A stretch of 13,291 bases of DNA, from positions 1 to 13,291 of the forward strand of contig JANPIS010000532.1 of the NCBI GenBank assembly GCA_031425095.1, read 5' to 3'. Positions 10,911 through 13,291 of the stretch are shown piece after piece (position 1 is the first letter of the stretch; the number at the start of each line of letters is the position of its first letter). A program made the translations under genes and the position numbers. The DNA comes from JANNXQ01 sp031425095. Lineage in GTDB: Bacteria > Verrucomicrobiota > Verrucomicrobiia > Chthoniobacterales > Chthoniobacteraceae. The notes beneath the pieces are model-generated. The model worked only from the letters and a program-made list of their open reading frames with translations. It ran no database searches and had not been told where the DNA came from.

Positions 10911-13291
10911 ATGCCTCGCGACAATTCCATCCACAAAATCCTCCTCATCGGCTCCGGCCCCATCGTCATCGGGCAGGGGTGCGAGTTTGACTACTCCGGC
11001 GTGCAGGCTTGCAAGGCCCTCAAGGAGGAGGGCTACACGGTCATCCTCGTGAACTCCAATCCGGCCACAATCATGACGGACCCGGAATTCGCGCACCGCA
11101 CTTACATCGAGCCGATCACGCCCGAGGTCGTCGAAAAAATCATCGCGGCGGAGAAGCCGGACGCGCTGCTGCCGACGCTGGGTGGACAGACGGCGCTGAA
11201 TTGCGCGATGAAACTCTTCGAGTCCGGCGTGCTCGAGAAGCATGGCGTGAAGATGATCGGCGCCAATGCGGCGGCGATTCACAAGGGCGAAGACCGACTG
11301 GCGTTCAAGGAGGCGATGATCAAGATCGGCCTCGACATGCCGCTCTCCGGCGTGGCGCATACGATCGAGGAAGCGCGCGTCATTTCGCAGGAGACCATCG
11401 GACGCTTCCCGCTGATCATCCGGCCTGCGTTCACGCTTGGCGGCACGGGCGGCGGGATCGCTTACAATCGCGAGGAGTTCGAAACGATCGTCGCGCGCGG
11501 GCTCGATCTCTCGCCGGTCACGGAGGTGCTCGTCGAGGAGTCGCTGCTCGGCTGGAAGGAGTTCGAGATGGAGGTGATGCGCGACCGCGCGGACAACTGC
11601 GTGATCGTCTGCTCGATCGAAAATGTGGACCCGATGGGCGTCCACACCGGCGACTCGATCACCGTCGCGCCGATCCAGACGCTCACCGATCGCGAGTTCC
11701 AAATGATGCGCGACGCGAGCTTCGCGATCATCCGCGAGATCGGCGTGGAGACGGGCGGGTCGAACATCCAGTTCGCCGTGAACCCGGACAACGGGCGGAT
11801 GATCGTGATCGAGATGAACCCGCGCGTTTCGCGCAGCTCGGCGCTGGCGTCGAAGGCCACCGGTTTCCCGATCGCGAAGATCGCCGCGAAGCTGGCCGTC
11901 GGCTACACGCTCGACGAAGTGCGCAACGACATCACGCGCGAGACGCCCGCGAGCTTCGAGCCGACGATTGACTACGTGGTGGTGAAATGCCCGCGCTTCA
12001 CCTTCGAAAAATTCCCGCAAGCCGACCCGACGCTGACGACACAGATGAAGAGCGTCGGCGAAGCGATGGCGATCGGACGCACCTTCAAGGAAGCGCTGCA
12101 AAAGGCGCTGCGGAGTCTGGAGATCAAACGTTTCGGGCTCATCGGCGACGGCAAGGACGTCGTGATCGACGACGACGCGCTGCGCACGAAACTCACGGTT
12201 CCGAATGCCGAGCGCATCTTCTTCCTCGGCCTCGCATTCCAGCGCGGATGGACGGTCGAGGAGATTTTCGAGATGACGAAGATCGACCGATGGTTCCTCG
12301 AAAACATCCGGGAGATCGTCAGCCAGCTCGACGAACAGTGCCGGGAGTGTGAACAGGACGAAATGAGCCGTGACGTGAATCCGCCGAGCTCAGCGCTCCG
12401 ACACGCCGCTATTAGGTTCATCAATTTTAGCCTGGAAGCCGAGGAACTCCGCAATCGGTTGCGTCGACTCAAGAAGGCTGGGTTTTCCGATCGGCAAATC
12501 GAAGAGATCGCGGACAGGAAAAGCTGGTGGGCCTCGGCAGTTAGACAGCATCCGCTTGGAAGTTGGGTGCGCGACGCTCGGAACAAGCTCGGGATCATTC
12601 CCACCTACCGCCTCGTCGATACCTGCGCGGCGGAGTTCGAGGCCTACACGCCGTATTACTACTCGACCTACGGCGACGAAAACGAGCGGCGCGAGAGCGG
12701 GAAGAAGAAAGTCATCATCCTCGGCGGGGGACCGAATCGCATCGGGCAGGGCATCGAGTTCGACTACTGCTGCGTCCACGCGTCGTTCGCGCTGCGGGAA
12801 CTCGGGTTCGAGACCATCATGGTGAACTCGAACCCCGAGACCGTCTCGACCGACTACGACACCAGCGACAAGCTCTACTTCGAGCCGCTGACGCTCGAGG
12901 ACGTGCTCAACATCTGCGAGCAGGAGAGCGAAAATCTCTTTGGCGTCATCGTGCAATTCGGCGGGCAGACGCCGCTGAATCTCGCCGCCGGGCTGCAAGC
13001 CGCGGGCGTGCCGATCATCGGCACTTCGCCGCACAGCATCGAGATCGCCGAGGATCGCAAACTCTTCGGCGCGATGCTCGACAAGCTCGGCATCCGCCAG
13101 ACTCACGGCGGCACCGCGGTCACCGAAGAGCAGGCCGTGGAAGTCGCGGACAAGGTCACGTATCCGGTGCTGGTGCGTCCGAGCTTCGTCCTCGGCGGAC
13201 GAGGCATGCAACTCGTCCACAATGAAACCGACCTGCGTCGCTACGTGCGCGAAGCTGTCGAGGCCAGCCCCGGTGCGACACCCGGCACGGC
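10911..13291 (+). CDS. carB: Carbamoyl-phosphate synthase large subunit (CarB), cut by window edge
   Basis: CarB makes carbamoyl phosphate from bicarbonate, ATP and glutamine-derived ammonia for pyrimidine and arginine synthesis, in complex with CarA. The 793 visible residues start MPRDNSIHKILLIGSGPIVI. The first ATP-grasp half shows GEDRLAFKEAM (R129, same number as in E. coli), RPAFTLGGTGGGIAY (171-185), an ENVDPMGVHTGDS stretch and EMNPRVSRSSALASKATG. The second half begins at VIILGGGPNRIGQGIEFDY (601-619) and runs to RPSFVLGGRGM before the edge. Frame is open throughout. Between W461-F-L and VDTCAAEF (569-576) the oligomerisation domain is about 40 residues longer than I recall for E. coli. 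Residues 484-553 use AGG, AGA, CGA and A/T-ending codons unlike the flanks. LKKAGFSDRQIEEIA inside it is still CarB-like. carA is not adjacent. The ATG at 10911 has no Shine-Dalgarno. Confidence 0.96.
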   Translation, partial: MPRDNSIHKILLIGSGPIVIGQGCEFDYSGVQACKALKEEGYTVILVNSNPATIMTDPEFAHRTYIEPITPEVVEKIIAAEKPDALLPTLGGQTALNCAMKLFESGVLEKHGVKMIGANAAAIHKGEDRLAFKEAMIKIGLDMPLSGVAHTIEEARVISQETIGRFPLIIRPAFTLGGTGGGIAYNREEFETIVARGLDLSPVTEVLVEESLLGWKEFEMEVMRDRADNCVIVCSIENVDPMGVHTGDSITVAPIQTLTDREFQMMRDASFAIIREIGVETGGSNIQFAVNPDNGRMIVIEMNPRVSRSSALASKATGFPIAKIAAKLAVGYTLDEVRNDITRETPASFEPTIDYVVVKCPRFTFEKFPQADPTLTTQMKSVGEAMAIGRTFKEALQKALRSLEIKRFGLIGDGKDVVIDDDALRTKLTVPNAERIFFLGLAFQRGWTVEEIFEMTKIDRWFLENIREIVSQLDEQCRECEQDEMSRDVNPPSSALRHAAIRFINFSLEAEELRNRLRRLKKAGFSDRQIEEIADRKSWWASAVRQHPLGSWVRDARNKLGIIPTYRLVDTCAAEFEAYTPYYYSTYGDENERRESGKKKVIILGGGPNRIGQGIEFDYCCVHASFALRELGFETIMVNSNPETVSTDYDTSDKLYFEPLTLEDVLNICEQESENLFGVIVQFGGQTPLNLAAGLQAAGVPIIGTSPHSIEIAEDRKLFGAMLDKLGIRQTHGGTAVTEEQAVEVADKVTYPVLVRPSFVLGGRGMQLVHNETDLRRYVREAVEASPGATPGT

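Noticed and set aside
10875..12101. 408-codon minus-strand open frame opposite carB, and 276-codon one at 12390-13220
   Set aside because: Both lie antisense to CarB, whose frame is certain; compositions are His/Arg/Asp-rich mirror frames.
12345..12575. Frameshift or pseudogene in carB
   Set aside because: The frame was translated through the odd stretch with no stop, and it returns to strong CarB homology (VDTCAAEF) on both sides.

Overview
The window is high-GC, chromosomal-looking DNA from what is most likely a Verrucomicrobiota bacterium. This rests on several cues. The gene order ribH-nusB-ftsY is one I recall from that phylum. The secreted protein carries DxDGDGxxD calcium-binding motifs and a C-terminal segment of a style common in Verrucomicrobiota and Planctomycetes. 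The GlgC is of the cyanobacterial/plant-like type. A TTGAATG/TTGGATG heptad repeat lies between genes. The phylum is an inference from memory; no search was run.

Layout. 1-1483 (minus strand): ribH -> nusB -> ftsY, a housekeeping block for riboflavin synthesis, transcription antitermination and membrane protein targeting; ftsY runs off the left edge. 1637-2923 (plus): glgC, ADP-glucose synthesis for glycogen. 2937-5850: a glycan cluster made of a family 2 glycosyltransferase (minus), then a divergent two-gene unit (plus) in which an NAD-dependent sugar epimerase/dehydratase overlaps a dolichol-phosphate-mannose-synthase-like glycosyltransferase by ATGA. 5804-10667 (minus): a co-oriented run of a short secreted Hcp-like protein, a longer secreted Hcp-like protein with calcium-binding motifs, a large DUF2339 membrane protein and a 90-residue heavy-metal-associated-like protein without cysteines. 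10668-10910: a divergent intergenic region holding two inverted arrays of a 7-bp repeat, a pair of alternative hairpins and a possible carB promoter. 10911-13291 (plus): carB, the large subunit of carbamoyl-phosphate synthetase, cut by the right edge.

The least ordinary parts are: (i) two tandem Hcp-fold proteins that carry Sec-type signal peptides and have no type VI secretion genes nearby; (ii) a stretch of carB (about residues 484-553) roughly 40 residues longer than in E. coli, with codon usage clearly unlike its flanks; (iii) a sugar epimerase whose catalytic Tyr position is Phe; (iv) the inverted heptad arrays; and (v) a 13-bp inverted repeat framing the gap between the DUF2339 gene and the small gene. 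Almost no gene here has a recognisable Shine-Dalgarno sequence.
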